Assembly: GCA_027382625.1 (NCBI GenBank) | Contig: JAJKFJ010022395.1 | Location: forward strand, 102,354-166,353 | Reading direction: 5' to 3' | Source: Tetmemena sp. SeJ-2015 | Lineage: Eukaryota > Ciliophora > Spirotrichea > Sporadotrichida > Oxytrichidae | Length of the DNA: 64,000 nucleotides | In this document: in pieces, positions 43,564-54,301 of the stretch | How the letters are laid out: every line of letters starts with the position of its first letter | How positions within the stretch are numbered: position 1 is the stretch's first letter | The notes under the pieces: model-generated | Databases searched by the model: none | The model's input: only the letters and a program-made list of their open reading frames with translations | What the model was told of the DNA's origin: nothing | Translations under genes and position numbers: made by a program

Positions 43564-44953
43564 ATGGGTGCAGAACAAGGAAAGCTTGACGTTGTCAAGA
43601 TGTAATCCCATAATTTTTCTTGACATAAATTTCAGGTCGTCTCTTTTGAGGCAATCATAGAGCAGGATCGGAATTCATAGAGGCAAGAGATTAAATCAAA
43701 TTGCTAAGAAGAAGGACGATATTTGCAAGCACTTGGAGTCCGGAAATGAAATGAACGCCATGATTTGGGTAAGTAAACGACTTAAAATGATGATATTTTC
43801 AACCATTTTTCAAACAAAAAACTTGGCACAAACTTTAATTTAAAGGTCTTATTAACATCATTTTTAGGCTGAAACTTTGATAAACGATGAGAACATAATC
43901 CCTTGTTTTGATATTGTGAGTATCCTTTGCGATTAGCTAAACGGAAGATTGAAAACAATTGAAAAATTCGGGCCTTCAAAAGACATGGACGGCACTTTCA
44001 GGACTTTAGCTTACGCAGCTAGCCGACTTGAGGTAGAGGAGCTCATGGAAGTTAGAAGGTATGAAAAGTTAAAAGTTTAAACATTTTAGATAACTTGGAA
44101 AGTTGCTTGGAAAACATTTCCTCGCAGATGTGGAAAAGGATTAAATTGAAATTTTAAAATTTTTGATTGAATGAATTGATTTAAGGATGAATAGTTGGTG
44201 AACAAAGTGGTAAGTGATTTGAAATATTGATGTAAGGATTTAATAGATCGTGGCTCAGATCTGCATCAGAGTCGTAGAGGAGGGCGAAAAGGTAAAGAGA
44301 ATTGTTGAACTAGCAAAGGAAAGGAACATCGACTTCAAGCCATCAGCTGAGGCAAGGTGCTAACTCCAAGACTACTGCGACAGAAAGGGAATCATTAATC
44401 CCATGACTGGAACTCAAGGATAGGCAGTGAATGTTGCACCATAGTATAACCCTCCCATGCCACCTCCTCCAAATTTCAATGCTGGCATGCCACCTGCCTT
44501 CATGCCTCCTGGCGGTGGTGTTGGTGGAAGTTACAGTCAACTTATTTTTAAACCTTTCCCTCCTGTTTAGCCTGTGTATGAGCCACTCCCTCAGAATTCT
44601 TTCCAACCATAAGCGCAACCTTTCCCTAGTCCTTATGTCGTGCCCTCAAATGACAATATTTTATTTCCATGCTAAAATTACAGTATAACATAATTAAACT
44701 TTTAGTTGGAGTTTTTCTATTTGCTATCTTATTTCATTTTTTATATAAATTATAGTTTTAATATTAAAATATCGGACTAGGACTGCCTCAGTATCAGCCG
44801 ATGTAAGGAGGATCTTCAGCTTATAACTATGCTCAATACGATCCTTCAGCCACTTAAAACAGCTTTCCAGGCTTCCAAAATAACGGTGGATCAGGCGCCC
44901 CTGATGGACTTGACGATATCCAAGCCAAATTAGATAAGCTTAAGTAAATGTGA
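43564..44953 (+). CDS. IST1: IST1 homologue (ESCRT-III-associated)
   Basis: ATG 43,564 to TGA 44,951-44,953. After four GT-AG introns and two IESs the protein starts MGAEQGKLDVVKMSSLLRQS and has the Ist1 helical core: HRGKRLNQIAKKKDDICKHL, MIWAETLINDENIIPCFDIV, ILCDQLNGRL, DGTFRTLAYAASRLEVEEL, DEQLVNKVIVAQICI and ERNIDFKPSAEA. A long Pro/Gly/Gln-rich linker (NPPMPPPPNFNAG; PFPPVQPVYEPLPQ) is followed by a C-terminal helix (DDIQAKLDKLKQM), which may be a MIM-like element. IST1 regulates Vps4 and ESCRT-III polymers on endosomes. Length after removal is about 340 residues. This is the best-resolved intron-plus-IES gene in the window. Confidence 0.85.
43602..43635 (+). other. Intron 1 of IST1, 34 nt
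   Basis: GTAATC...TTTCAG. Splicing joins VVKM to SSLLRQS and removes an in-frame TGA. Confidence 0.85.
43769..43867 (+). other. Intron 2 of IST1, 99 nt
   Basis: GTAAGT...TTTTTAG between NAMIW and AETLIND. Longer than the other resolved introns here, so it could also contain an IES. Confidence 0.8.
44059..44089 (+). other. Intron 3 of IST1, 31 nt
   Basis: GTATGA...TTTTAG. Splicing joins MEVRR to QLGKLLGKHFLADV. Confidence 0.8.
44142..44188. other. IES in IST1, pointer AAGGAT
   Basis: AAGGAT at 44,136-44,141 and 44,183-44,188. Excision of 47 bp joins LADVEKD to EQLVNKV. Confidence 0.85.
44220..44246 (+). other. Intron 4 of IST1, 27 nt
   Basis: GTAAGT...AATAG. Splicing joins LVNKV to IVAQICIRVV. 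Confidence 0.75.
44660..44772. other. 113-bp IES in IST1, pointer AATAT
   Basis: AATAT at 44,655-44,659 and 44,768-44,772. Excision joins VVPSNDN to IGLGLPQYQPM. Confidence 0.85.
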
Positions 44954-45229
44954 GATATAGATTCATATTATTTTCATAAATATCCTTCTTCAAACCATCT
45001 TAAACATAATCCTATAAAAAGTGATATTTAAAATAAAATTTCATTATTTAGAAATTTATTTATGACAAATTAAGTTATTGACTTATTTTTTATTCACAAT
45101 TATAATCTAAACTTGGGCTACTTTTTCATCAAAACTAATCTGTTTTACGTTTTTTTCCTAAAGAATCTGATCCCTTCTAGTGATTTAAAATAAATGAAAT
45201 AGAGAACTATCAAATTTAATTATTCAAAA

Positions 45230-48200
45230 ATGAAGGGAATAATATAAGAGAATAACAGTGACGAATAAATTCTCAAGGAGGACTTAATTAGCATGGAACC
45301 CACAGATAAAGTTTAAACTATAATTTAATTTTAAAGTTGAGCTCTACCGCCACTCTAGGAAAATAAGGTATATTCAGTCAATAATTTAAATATTTATTAA
45401 ATCTTTAGATTCCTTATCCTCCTCACATGCATAGTCTATGCAGCTGCAATCATCATTTTAGCTTGTGAACAAATAAATATATAAGTTAGCTGTAATTTTA
45501 TAATATATGAAATTTCAAAGTTGCTAAAAAATAATTATGTTAGATATACAAATTAAAATTGAATCAAAATACTATTCCAGACTAAATTATCTTGCAATCT
45601 TCATTGGGAATAATTTAGATACAATTTATAAGATAAATTAGAAAGAACATATTATAATTGTGCGCTCACTCAATAAACTCAAGCTTTTGTTTTATTTGTA
45701 AAGAATTTTAAATTAAAATTTACCCAATTTTCATTGCACTAATTCTACTTGTAAATAGATGAACTTTTTAATTAACTTTAGGTCCACTTCATTCTAGTGA
45801 TACTGATTGGAAGATATGCTGGCAAAGCTATTCTCTTTCCATACGCCAATAAACTAGTAACCACTTATCTCGATGGCTAAGTGAATGAGAGATCTAAATA
45901 TAAAATTCTATTTTTAATATTAGCATATTAGATTTGGAGTTGAGTTTGCTAAAATCCTGGAGAAAACTTACTACATAATTAAGGAGAACATGATAGAGCC
46001 AGTCTCCTAGTAAAACCTTGAACAATAAGAATCTAAGGTCTTCATGTACATTAGCAGCTTAATGAGAAAAAACTTTGATTATATTTTTTGTGATTTTAAA
46101 TGAGTTCATGTGAGCTAATAAGTCTCTATGCAAACATAAACCAATAGTGTATCACTGACTCAAATCGAAGGAATGAAGAAGTTAATAGATACTTTAAGCG
46201 CCTAACTAAAATACTTATTGACATCAGATCGATCCTTCAATCCTTTCGAATATGCATAAAATCAGAGATGGAAGTAAAGGGACGTATTGAGGAGTTTCAG
46301 CAGACTATCAAATTTTGGAGTGTCTTCTCCTCTGAAGAAATAGCAGACTTTAACGTTATGTAGCTGTACTCAGTAACAAGGTTACCCAAGATAGTAATAG
46401 ATGATGATGTTGAGAAATAAATGGATAACTTCCTGCATCTCGTTATGCAATTTAAATAGACTGTTTAAGAAGCAACAAAACCAGTGAATTGCTGCTGTCG
46501 AAAGACCTCCTGTGGATTCTTCTATAAAGGGATATTTGGCACACTTTCCTAGATGAAGTTCATACTAGAGAAAAACTTCGATGGAAGACACTTTGAGATT
46601 CCCTCACATCTTGATAAGAAAATCAATATCGATGCGATGTTTTTCCCAGCCAGTACAGAGAAAACTTTAACGGCAAAGGAGTTAGAAGAAACTTCGCACC
46701 GTCCAGCCTATCTGAATATGCCGACTATAATCATGTGTAATCCCAATGCCTTCTTCTACCAGCACATGGTATCTTAACCTAATGCTTACTGGCTTAACTT
46801 CTTTTTGAAGAAGGGACTGAATGTAATGGGATGGAACTATAGGGGCTACGGAGAGACTCCAAGCTATCCAACACCGTATAATATAAAAACTGATGCAGAA
46901 TCAGTACTTCTATTCTTGCAAAAAGAATTGAAGCTGAATGGGAAAATAGGAGTCTATGGAAGATCTTTGGGGGTGGAGTTGCTGCCACTCATTTAGCTGC
47001 TAATTTCCCAGATAGGATATCTTTTCTACTCGCGGATAGAACTTTCGGAAGTCTAAGAGATGTGAGCGTCAGAAAATTTGTAGGTGATTGCGCCAATACT
47101 CTTTTTGACTTCATAACGTTCCAATGGGAAACTAATAACCACATTAACTATGCTAAGGTAAATAAGAAAATGTAACTTATCCTTTTAGGCAACTTGCTTT
47201 AAAATGCAAGTGTGCGACCCCAAAGATGAAGTAATTGATGAATATGCAAGTCTCACAGCCTAGTCTTGTCAGTATATCGTAATATTCATTGGTTTAAACT
47301 TTTCTGTAGACAAGCAGAGAGCTAAAGGAGGAGTTTTTGAATAAAGAAGAGAGAATAACCTTCTTTAGACTATTGAATGAGTTTTTCTTAATTGAGAATC
47401 ATCTTTCAAACGGTAATTTCCAAGCTGCAGCTCAAACTTCAAATTCAGCGAAACAGCAATCTCCAGATAGAAAATCTAAATACATAGTTTAACTTGCAAT
47501 GAATTTATTTTTAAGTTCAAGAAGGTATGTTTTAGAGATAGGATTTATAAAATTTGTAGTTGAAAATAACTTCAGTATAAACTTTAAGAAATCGACAAAA
47601 GCCTCTTCTAAAGCTGGGGACTTTTGATGAAGTGAGTAATCGGGATAGTGTAGCTTCAAAGCATGATAAAATTAGGATTCCTAGTTAGGCTTATAAATAA
47701 GAAAGGCAACTGCTAAGCTTCATTGACTTATAAGCGACTCATCAATCTGCTAAGTAAAACGAAGAACACTGCCGTTCCATCCGCAAAGACAATAGAAAAC
47801 ATAAAGCTGATAATCTTGCTGATGAATGACTTTTCAGGTGGCGTCGTTAAGCTAGGGTCAGTCTGCAACATTATAGCAAATTAATTATCGATAAATCTTT
47901 AATGATTACAAGCAAGTTTATTAATAACAGGATGAAAAAGTAGCACGACTTTGAGCTTTTATTTTAAGCTTTTCCTATCATGTCTCTTTTGTTTGGGATC
48001 AAAGTATGAGATAGGGGATTCTTCTGCTCCATTTAATGTAAAATCCCAAAGGGAGCATTCAAAGAATAGTTATATTTATATTAAGACGGAGATTCTGAAC
48101 ATCCTCTATCAACTAGGAGAGACTCTTAAGATAATTTAAGATGATCTGAATGACTCAGAAATAGGCAGTTTCTTGTAGAATCTTGGTAATAAACTCTACT

Positions 48201-48558
48201 TTGTAATTTACTTTCTTATAGTGAAGCATTTAATAAACTATTTCGAAGATTTATATGACTACATGATAACTGTGATACAGTCTGACTTAATAAGTCAGCA
48301 ACTAGTCGGTTACTTAGTTCCTTTCAAGTAAGGTCACAAAGGTAAACCCAATAAAAGTGAAGAGAGATTGCTGGAAAACCTGCTTCGAGAAAGTAACTTC
48401 ATTTTAACCCATTCTCCAATTTGAACACAGCAATAAATAGACCAAGTTCTAAACAGAACAACGCAATCATTTAAAATAAAAAAGAGGAAAGTGTCAAACT
48501 ATTATAAAAAGAGCCATCACTCAAAAGAGCTAGTGAGGTAAATGATAATAAGATGTGA
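45230..48558 (+). CDS. Membrane-anchored alpha/beta hydrolase (S33/BEM46-like)
   Basis: ATG 45,230 (MKGIIQENNSDEQILKED). The N-terminal part has two hydrophobic segments, FLILLTCIVYAAAIIILAC and VHFILVILIGRYAGKAI. About 250 residues of helical, charged sequence follow, then an alpha/beta hydrolase fold: PTIIMCNPNAFFYQHM, GLNVMGWNYRGYGETPSY, KIGVYGRSLGG (nucleophile Ser in GxSxG), DPKDEVID (probable Asp). A C-terminal extension of more than 300 residues (RITFFRLLNEFFLIENHL; KLYFVIYFLIVKHLINYF) is unlike standard members. Introns at 45,368-45,418, 47,158-47,188 and 47,279-47,309; a 295-bp insert ending TTTAG at about 45,780 may be a further intron with or without IES. End at TGA 48,556-48,558 if one A is added near 48,419; otherwise TGA 48,422-48,424. 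Lipid or peptide substrate unknown. Confidence 0.7.
45314..45338. other. 25-bp IES, pointer AAAGTT
   Basis: AAAGTT at 45,308-45,313 and 45,333-45,338. Excision joins EPTDKV to ELYRHSRKI. Confidence 0.85.
45368..45418 (+). other. 51-nt intron before the first membrane segment
   Basis: GTATAT...CTTTAG. Splicing joins HSRKI to RFLILLTCIVY. Confidence 0.8.
45894..45933. other. IES, pointer AGAT
   Basis: AGAT at 45,890-45,893 and 45,930-45,933. Excision of 40 bp joins DGQVNER to FGVEFAKILEK. Confidence 0.85.
47158..47188 (+). other. 31-nt intron in hydrolase domain
   Basis: GTAAAT...TTTTAG between NHINYAK and ATCFKMQVCD. Confidence 0.8.
47279..47309 (+). other. 31-nt intron after AQSCQYI
   Basis: GTAATA...CTGTAG. 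Splicing joins SCQYI to TSRELKEEFLNKEE in phase. Confidence 0.75.
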
Positions 48559-48687
48559 AGAGCAACTCTAATGTTTGCAAATCAGTATTTTGAAATATTT
48601 ATTCTTGTTAGTGAGTGATTTATGATGATAAATTATGCAAAATTTTAACTTGTCAAAATATAAAGGAGATTATTTTAATTACTTGAT

Positions 48688-51132
48688 ATGGATAGAAAGC
48701 TGAGTCTCTTAGCATCTCTTACTCTTTTGTGAGCTTTCATTGTAATAACTTATCATAGAGGCCTTACAAGAGGCGATAGAGTTTAACTATAAATAAAATA
48801 CAGTGACTCACCTTATAGAGCAATTATAATTTTATATTGAAGTTGCGTCTGAAGATCATGAAAGCTTTTCTTAAGGAGCCTTTTCTGGTAATTAAATTTT
48901 AGCCATTAGAAATATATTTAGATATATTTGGCAGACTATCTTAATAAAATCACCCTGAAAAAAGAGCCTGGGATAAGTATTTAACCAAGCTTTAAGAAAA
49001 ATTTGATTTAAGAATATCTTTATATCTAATATAATAGAAAAAGAGACAAGCAAAAATTAAAATAGAAAACACAAACTAAAAGCAAATCAATAGATAGGTC
49101 TTTAGAACTACTACAACTTCGACTATTATGGGCCGATATATATGGGAACAGGCTCACAGGAAATGACTGTGCTTTATGACACTGCTTCAGATGTAAGATA
49201 GGAATAACTTATAAACTTTTAAGTGGTTGGTTGTTGAATCCTCTGGTTGCAAAACATGCCATGGAACCAATTACAACATCGGTAACCCCAATAATAGATA
49301 AGATATTGCTTAAAACGATAATATTGTAGTCCCGAAATTAATTTCCAAACTGCTAATTTTTCGAGGGCTTGACTTGGAATATTGAGTGCTCTGGGGCGGC
49401 AGGAGAAGAGGGATAGTGGCTTTAATTCATAGTTTAGAAGGAACTTATAGGCTATATCTCATAATCATGCTAGGACATGTGTAAGGTCGTCATATTAGTA
49501 TTTCTCAAAAGGAACTTCTAATTTAAATTATTGAAAAGACACTTGATATTTAAATTCAACATTGCACAATATTTAAATTTACCTCTTCTAAATACGCAAG
49601 AACCTCCGCTTCGGCAAGTTACCACTTCTATGGATTTATTTATATAATCAGCCGGGCTACTGGGTTTTAACTCAACTGACGATGTCTATTTCGATCCTGA
49701 TAAACAGCTTGGAATTCAAAGCTTCCAATGGTTCCTAGTTATTGACCAGACTGGAATTGTACGAGATCAGGCTTCTAATTTAATTTTAGAGCTCACAAAG
49801 TGATGGGATCTTGGGCTTGTGCAGAGATTACGAAACTGATAGCTACAAGTCGGGTCCACTGTTCGTCAAATAACTTTCCTCAGCGGTAAATAGTTATAGT
49901 CTGATGTAATACGATAGGGTTACATTAGCAAGAATTTGTTTGCCTTCAACATATTTAAATTTTTTTTATCATAGCTGATGAGAAGAGTTAAAGCTTTGTT
50001 GATGTCGGTACCAATAATTATTAATATTTGTGCCTACTAAGTTCAAGCGATGAGAGATCCTAACAATCTGATCTGGACTAATCTAGTAGACAGCTTCTTC
50101 TGGATGACAACAGTCAAGGGATTTAAGATTGGCACTTCTGGATATTACTCCAACTAAGAAGACTCAACGTTTATGCATGGATCTTTCCCAGCTATATTCG
50201 ATACTGGATTTTCCTTTTTAGCAGTCCCAAAAAGTAAGAATCATTCTTTCTTTTGATTCTTATTAGGTATTGGAATAACTTTCTTGTCAAAGGTCTTGCG
50301 AGGACAGATATATGCTCACTTTTAAGGACTCTTTTTAGTAACTTGTGATAGAAGCAAATTCTAGCCTTTTTCCCTCATGATCAATAATTATTGGATTGAG
50401 ATTTCGCCAGATACCTAAATTTGATAGACAACTTTTAACTTAAATATTTTTATTACATTTAGTTTACGTGATTGAAGTAAGTTTAATTTGGGATTTAATT
50501 TATTTAGGTGCAATCGAATCCCTCAGTTTGTGCTCTTGGCATTCAAATAAATAAAAAGGATACTTACCTACTGGGAAACGTGTTCATGAGAAATTATTGC
50601 AAATAATTCTCTCAAATTTATGTATTTTAAGATTTATTACTTAAAAGATATGTTTTAATTTTATTAAAGACTTTAATGACTTTGCTATATTTTAAAAAGC
50701 AGAGAAAACATCTATTCTTTATATATTTAAAATTTTAATTTTATTAATTAACCTAAATTTGTTATTTTTGCTGATAAATCGTTTCATTTATTAATTTGCT
50801 AATACTATGTGATATTTGACGACGATCAGAAAAGAGTAGGTCTAGTCCCTCAGGCAAGTTCGAAAGTGGCTGATATTTAATACGATGACTATAACACCTA
50901 GGACTTAGACATAATCAGTATAGGCTTTTTCTGGTTTATTGGAATTATTTGGGACATCTTTCAATTAATTTTTTAAAGATTTATTCTATTTATATAATCT
51001 TATTTATCCTGTTTGTCATATGGCTCGTGTGGTTTTTGTACAGCTGCTATGCTTAAAAAATAGAACTCAGACGACTGTGATACAGACTATGGAGATGATG
51101 ATGATGGGAAATGTGGCTGCTGTTGCTGTTGA
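48688..51132 (+). CDS. Aspartyl protease 1 (pepsin family), C-terminally anchored
   Basis: ATG 48,688 with signal peptide MDRKLSLLASLTLL; a 30-nt GTGAGC...CATAG intron (48,729-48,758) removes an in-frame TGA. First catalytic motif LYDTASDWLVV (DTxS), with C..C just after it (GCKTCHG); second catalytic motif AIFDTGFSFLAVP; then VTCDRSKF, LLGNVFMRNYC and YYVIFDDDQKRVGLVPQ, all typical of pepsin-like proteases. The C-terminus has a hydrophobic segment (SIGFFWFIGIIW) and an Asp-rich, Cys-rich end (GKCGCCCC) to TGA 51,130-51,132. Introns near 49,197-49,227, 49,759-49,789, 50,234-50,266 and about 50,480-50,510; IES at 49,930-49,975. A roughly 200-bp insert separates NYC from YYVIF. Expected on the surface, in a vacuole or secreted. 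First of three tandem paralogues. Confidence 0.8.
49759..49789 (+). other. 31-nt intron in aspartyl protease 1
   Basis: GTACGA...TTTTAG. Splicing joins VIDQTGI to SSQSDGILGL, the conserved DGILGL motif. Confidence 0.8.
49930..49975. other. 46-bp IES in aspartyl protease 1, pointer AGC
   Basis: AGC at 49,927-49,929 and 49,973-49,975. Excision joins YDRVTLA to DEKSQSFVDV. Confidence 0.75.
50234..50266 (+). other. 33-nt intron after the second catalytic motif
   Basis: GTAAGA...TATTAG. Splicing joins FSFLAVPK to SIGITFLSKV. Protease 2 also has GTAAGA just after TLAYLPS at the homologous site (59,023). Confidence 0.8.
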
Positions 51133-51539
51133 GATTTATTTATAATTTACCTATCCTTTCAAAATTTTAGAATTTATAAAGCTATTTTTATAGTAAATGA
51201 GATTTTTAAGAAAAGAATATGATAATAGGACAATAGGTGAATATCTAGAAATTTTAAATTATAAAGTAAATTTTAGTAAATCAGATTATCAAGAAAAGCT
51301 AATTTATGATTAATCTAGACTAATTAGGATTTAATTTACTGGTAAATTTTAATTATAGAAATTACTAATGACCAAGAAAGCTAATTTATATTTCTCTAAG
51401 TAGCATCTTTTTAGTGGAAAGTTCCCTGCTTCAAAGAGTTTGTCAAATTATTATTTATAATTAGTAGCTTCTTTTAGTTAAAAACTCACACCGAAAATTT
51501 AAATTTGAGAATCTACAGTTGATTCATACTAAATTTTAA

Positions 51540-51835
51540 TTTTAAACAGACAATCCAAAGTCTTCGAGGTAGGTGCTTTAACGTATATCTCATATTCTTA
51601 AAACTTTATACCTGCTTCCTCTATCTCAAATAACTGAGTGTTTGTATTAATTTCACATTTAAGCATGATTGTAGACCAACTGGTGAGTAGAGTTGCTTGA
51701 TTCTTCCTTAATGTTTTTTCTTTTCTTAGAACATTTTGTTTCTGAAAATTTCTCTGCCTTGTTTGAAGTTTATCATAATGCGCAACTCGAATCTGAGATC
51801 ATGCTACTTTTTTCTGTTTTTATGGTGTAAGTCAA
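51540..51835 (-). CDS. K1: minus-strand unrecognised fragment
   Basis: Minus-strand frames DLRFELR, IMINFKQGREIFRNKMF and, out of phase, NTQLFEIEEAGIKFQEYEI then KAPTSKTLDCL. A diverged copy (K2) lies at 59,960-60,330 in the same orientation, with matching IMINF, NTQL and EEAG motifs. This supports a real but broken or IES-split small gene. No start, stop or family can be assigned. Confidence 0.3.
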
Positions 51836-52290
51836 GTTGCTTTCATTCAAATTTATATTTGTATTTCTTTATTTGGAGCTGAACATATATTGTAACTTTT
51901 AAACATCCGAAATAAAATTACAACCAATCTAATCCAATTTAGCATAAATCATTTAAATTATCAAATAATTTTTCATTTTATTGAAATTAAAAGATTCAAA
52001 AAATATCTTATATGATATAAATTTTTCATTATAAATAAAATTTAATTTAAATTCATGTTTAATTAATTTAAAATGAAATACTTTATCAATATCTTATAAG
52101 TTTTACATAAAAATTTATTATTCTAAATCCTTTTCTCGATCCCTAAATTATTGATATTCTGTTCTAAATATCTCGCAAAATATATTTTCTTTAAATACTT
52201 AAATAAAAGCTTTTTAATTAAGGTAAATTCATTTACCAAATTAATTTACCAATAATAAAGGGTATTTATATAAAATTACAACAAAGGTAA

Positions 52291-52899
52291 ATGAATAAGC
52301 TAACATATTTGCTTCTATTGACCTCTTCTCTAGCCTTGTAAGACAAGTTACAAAATTATCAACTTCCATTTTACTCAAACCTTAACTCTAAATCCAAAGA
52401 AAGAGTTTAAAGATGTTTATTACAAAAATAACTCTGATTTTAACTGCCAGTTATATAGAGCTCTATTTTTTATTTATAAGCTAGGTCAGAATAAATACTA
52501 CCAGAATTTTCACACCCTGGAACAGCGCACCTCACTTCAGATGCGGACTTAAGTTTGGAATCTGAAAGACCCTTCACTCTCCAAATGGACATTAAGCACG
52601 ACCGATATGTCAACAAAGGAAAGCACGAGAAACTTCTCTCAGCCGAAGGAAATCAAATGATCAGAATCCCAATTTACAGGGATATTGAATAATTATACAT
52701 TTATTCAAAATGGGAGAAAGCTTCTCAAGAAATTTCCAACCTTAGATAATCAGCCTAAAAATAGCTTTTGAAAGCTAAAAAATTCCTTAAATCAAATCCT
52801 GATGCTTTTATTTATTTTGCCTCTGAGGAAGAGATCGTCCTACAGATTCAAAAACTTAAGGATGAGCTATTAAATTTAAATATAATGTAGTATTGTTGA
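52291..52899 (+). CDS. J1: secreted protein of unknown function
   Basis: ATG 52,291 with signal peptide MNKLTYLLLLTSSLALQ. Then, one frame over, a soluble charged domain: EFKDVYYKNNSDFNCQLYRA, then TAHLTSDADLSLESERPF, MDIKHDRYVNKGKHEKLLS, and a helical C-terminal part (SNPDAFIYFASEEEIVLQ) ending at TGA 52,897-52,899. About 195 residues after removing the 15-bp IES (52,493-52,507). The signal-peptide frame and the domain frame differ by one base somewhere in 52,350-52,415. A further two-base excess near 52,470 is not present in J2. No known family. It sits between aspartyl proteases 1 and 2, and J2 sits between 2 and 3, so a role linked to the proteases (for example an inhibitor or propeptide-like partner) is possible but unsupported. 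Confidence 0.5.
52493..52507. other. 15-bp IES in J1, pointer CAGAAT
   Basis: CAGAAT at 52,487-52,492 and 52,502-52,507, with nine bp between them. J2 has the same IES with the same pointer (61,972-61,986). Confidence 0.8.
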
Positions 52900-54280
52900 A
52901 AAGCAAAATAAATGAATAAATCTAGGCTATTTCTACAAATTTAATTCATTAAAAATTGAATTTTATCAAAATTTAGAAGATAATTTCTTTTTTAAAATTC
53001 TCATATTCTCATCAAATTTTTCTAAAAACAAGTCGTAGAAATTGCAATAAATTGAAACTATATCAATAGAAAGCTAGATAATTCTTCAAAACTGTATGAT
53101 GGAATAAGAAAGAGCGAAATTGTGTTTGCTAATTAACGATCAACTATATAAAATATATCGAATCTATGATTCTTTTAATCTACTTCTTTATAAGCCCTAT
53201 AGCCATTTATAGTTTGGAGGATTGGTGAAACCTTCCATCCTCTTTAAAATAATTGCAAAATTCTAACTATGTCACTAAATTTTTTAAATGAGTTTTTGCC
53301 ATGTTTTCGGGGGACAAAAAGAATCACGTTTTTTATCATTAAAAATACACTCATCCTATTTAATAAATACTCTGTTTCTGCTCAAACCATTTTCTGAAAA
53401 GATTTGAATTATTTTTCATTTTTTACTTATACCCTGCAAAAAACTCCTAGATAATTTAATCAAACATCCATTATTTATTGAAGGCATATCTCCTCCAATT
53501 ATTAGATTAGCAGAATTAAGCATCCCGCGAGGGTTTATATATAATAGGCTTTTATATACCCCCCTAAAACACGCTCATAACTAGTGTGACCGCTCCCTCA
53601 TACTACGTGTTAACCCATGACGCCTCCAAAAATTAAACAATTAACTGTTACAACTGTTTTTATTTTAATGAGATAAATATGTTTTATTCTTTTTACTGGA
53701 GTTTTTTGCGAATATAATTTTATTCCAAGCCCCTTTAGAGTCTAATATTACAAGTAAGGTCGCATTTAGAATATATCTATTTTAAATTTCTTCTTTGTCC
53801 AGGTATTAACTTAAATTATCTATAGGTGACCTAGATAACTAATTTTTAATGCATTTTAATTTAAAAATCCTACTCTATTAAAATATAATTTAAGATAAAT
53901 CTATAATCTGAATAGCTGTTTAGGTTTTACAATTCAAATTTAATTAAAATAAGTATTTTTAAAAATAAGAGTAATATTTATGATAAAAAATATTTATTAT
54001 AATTATTGAATTGATTAGTTATTTATTTAGAGACAAATTCTTTGTCTTATTTTGCAAAGGAATTATATTAAGATATTATAAATAATTTAATATATCTTAA
54101 GGAATAAATCAGGAGAATTTGAATAGTTTAAATTTTCGTAGATCATAATTTTAAAGAGAGAAAAGGTACTGAAAATAGCAGGTCAACTTTAAAAGAGAAA
54201 TATCATTATATTTGAATTATCTTTTTATGACTCATTTTAACATTTTTATAAAGATTTGACCTTTTTTATAAAAATTAATA
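52900..54280. other. AT-rich spacer between J1 and protease 2
   Basis: No sustained coding frame. A patch with more G+C at 53,520-53,640 stands out. Short blocks, for example around 53,430 and 53,820, have counterparts near 62,735 and 62,945 in the next repeat unit. Confidence 0.4.
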
Positions 54281-54301
54281 GATGCAAGATCTAAGCACAG
54301 A

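Noticed and set aside
48730..48732. In-frame TGA in aspartyl protease 1, possible recoding of TGA
   Set aside because: A 30-nt GTGAGC...CATAG intron covers it and joins the signal peptide to the next segment in phase; TGA ends genes elsewhere.
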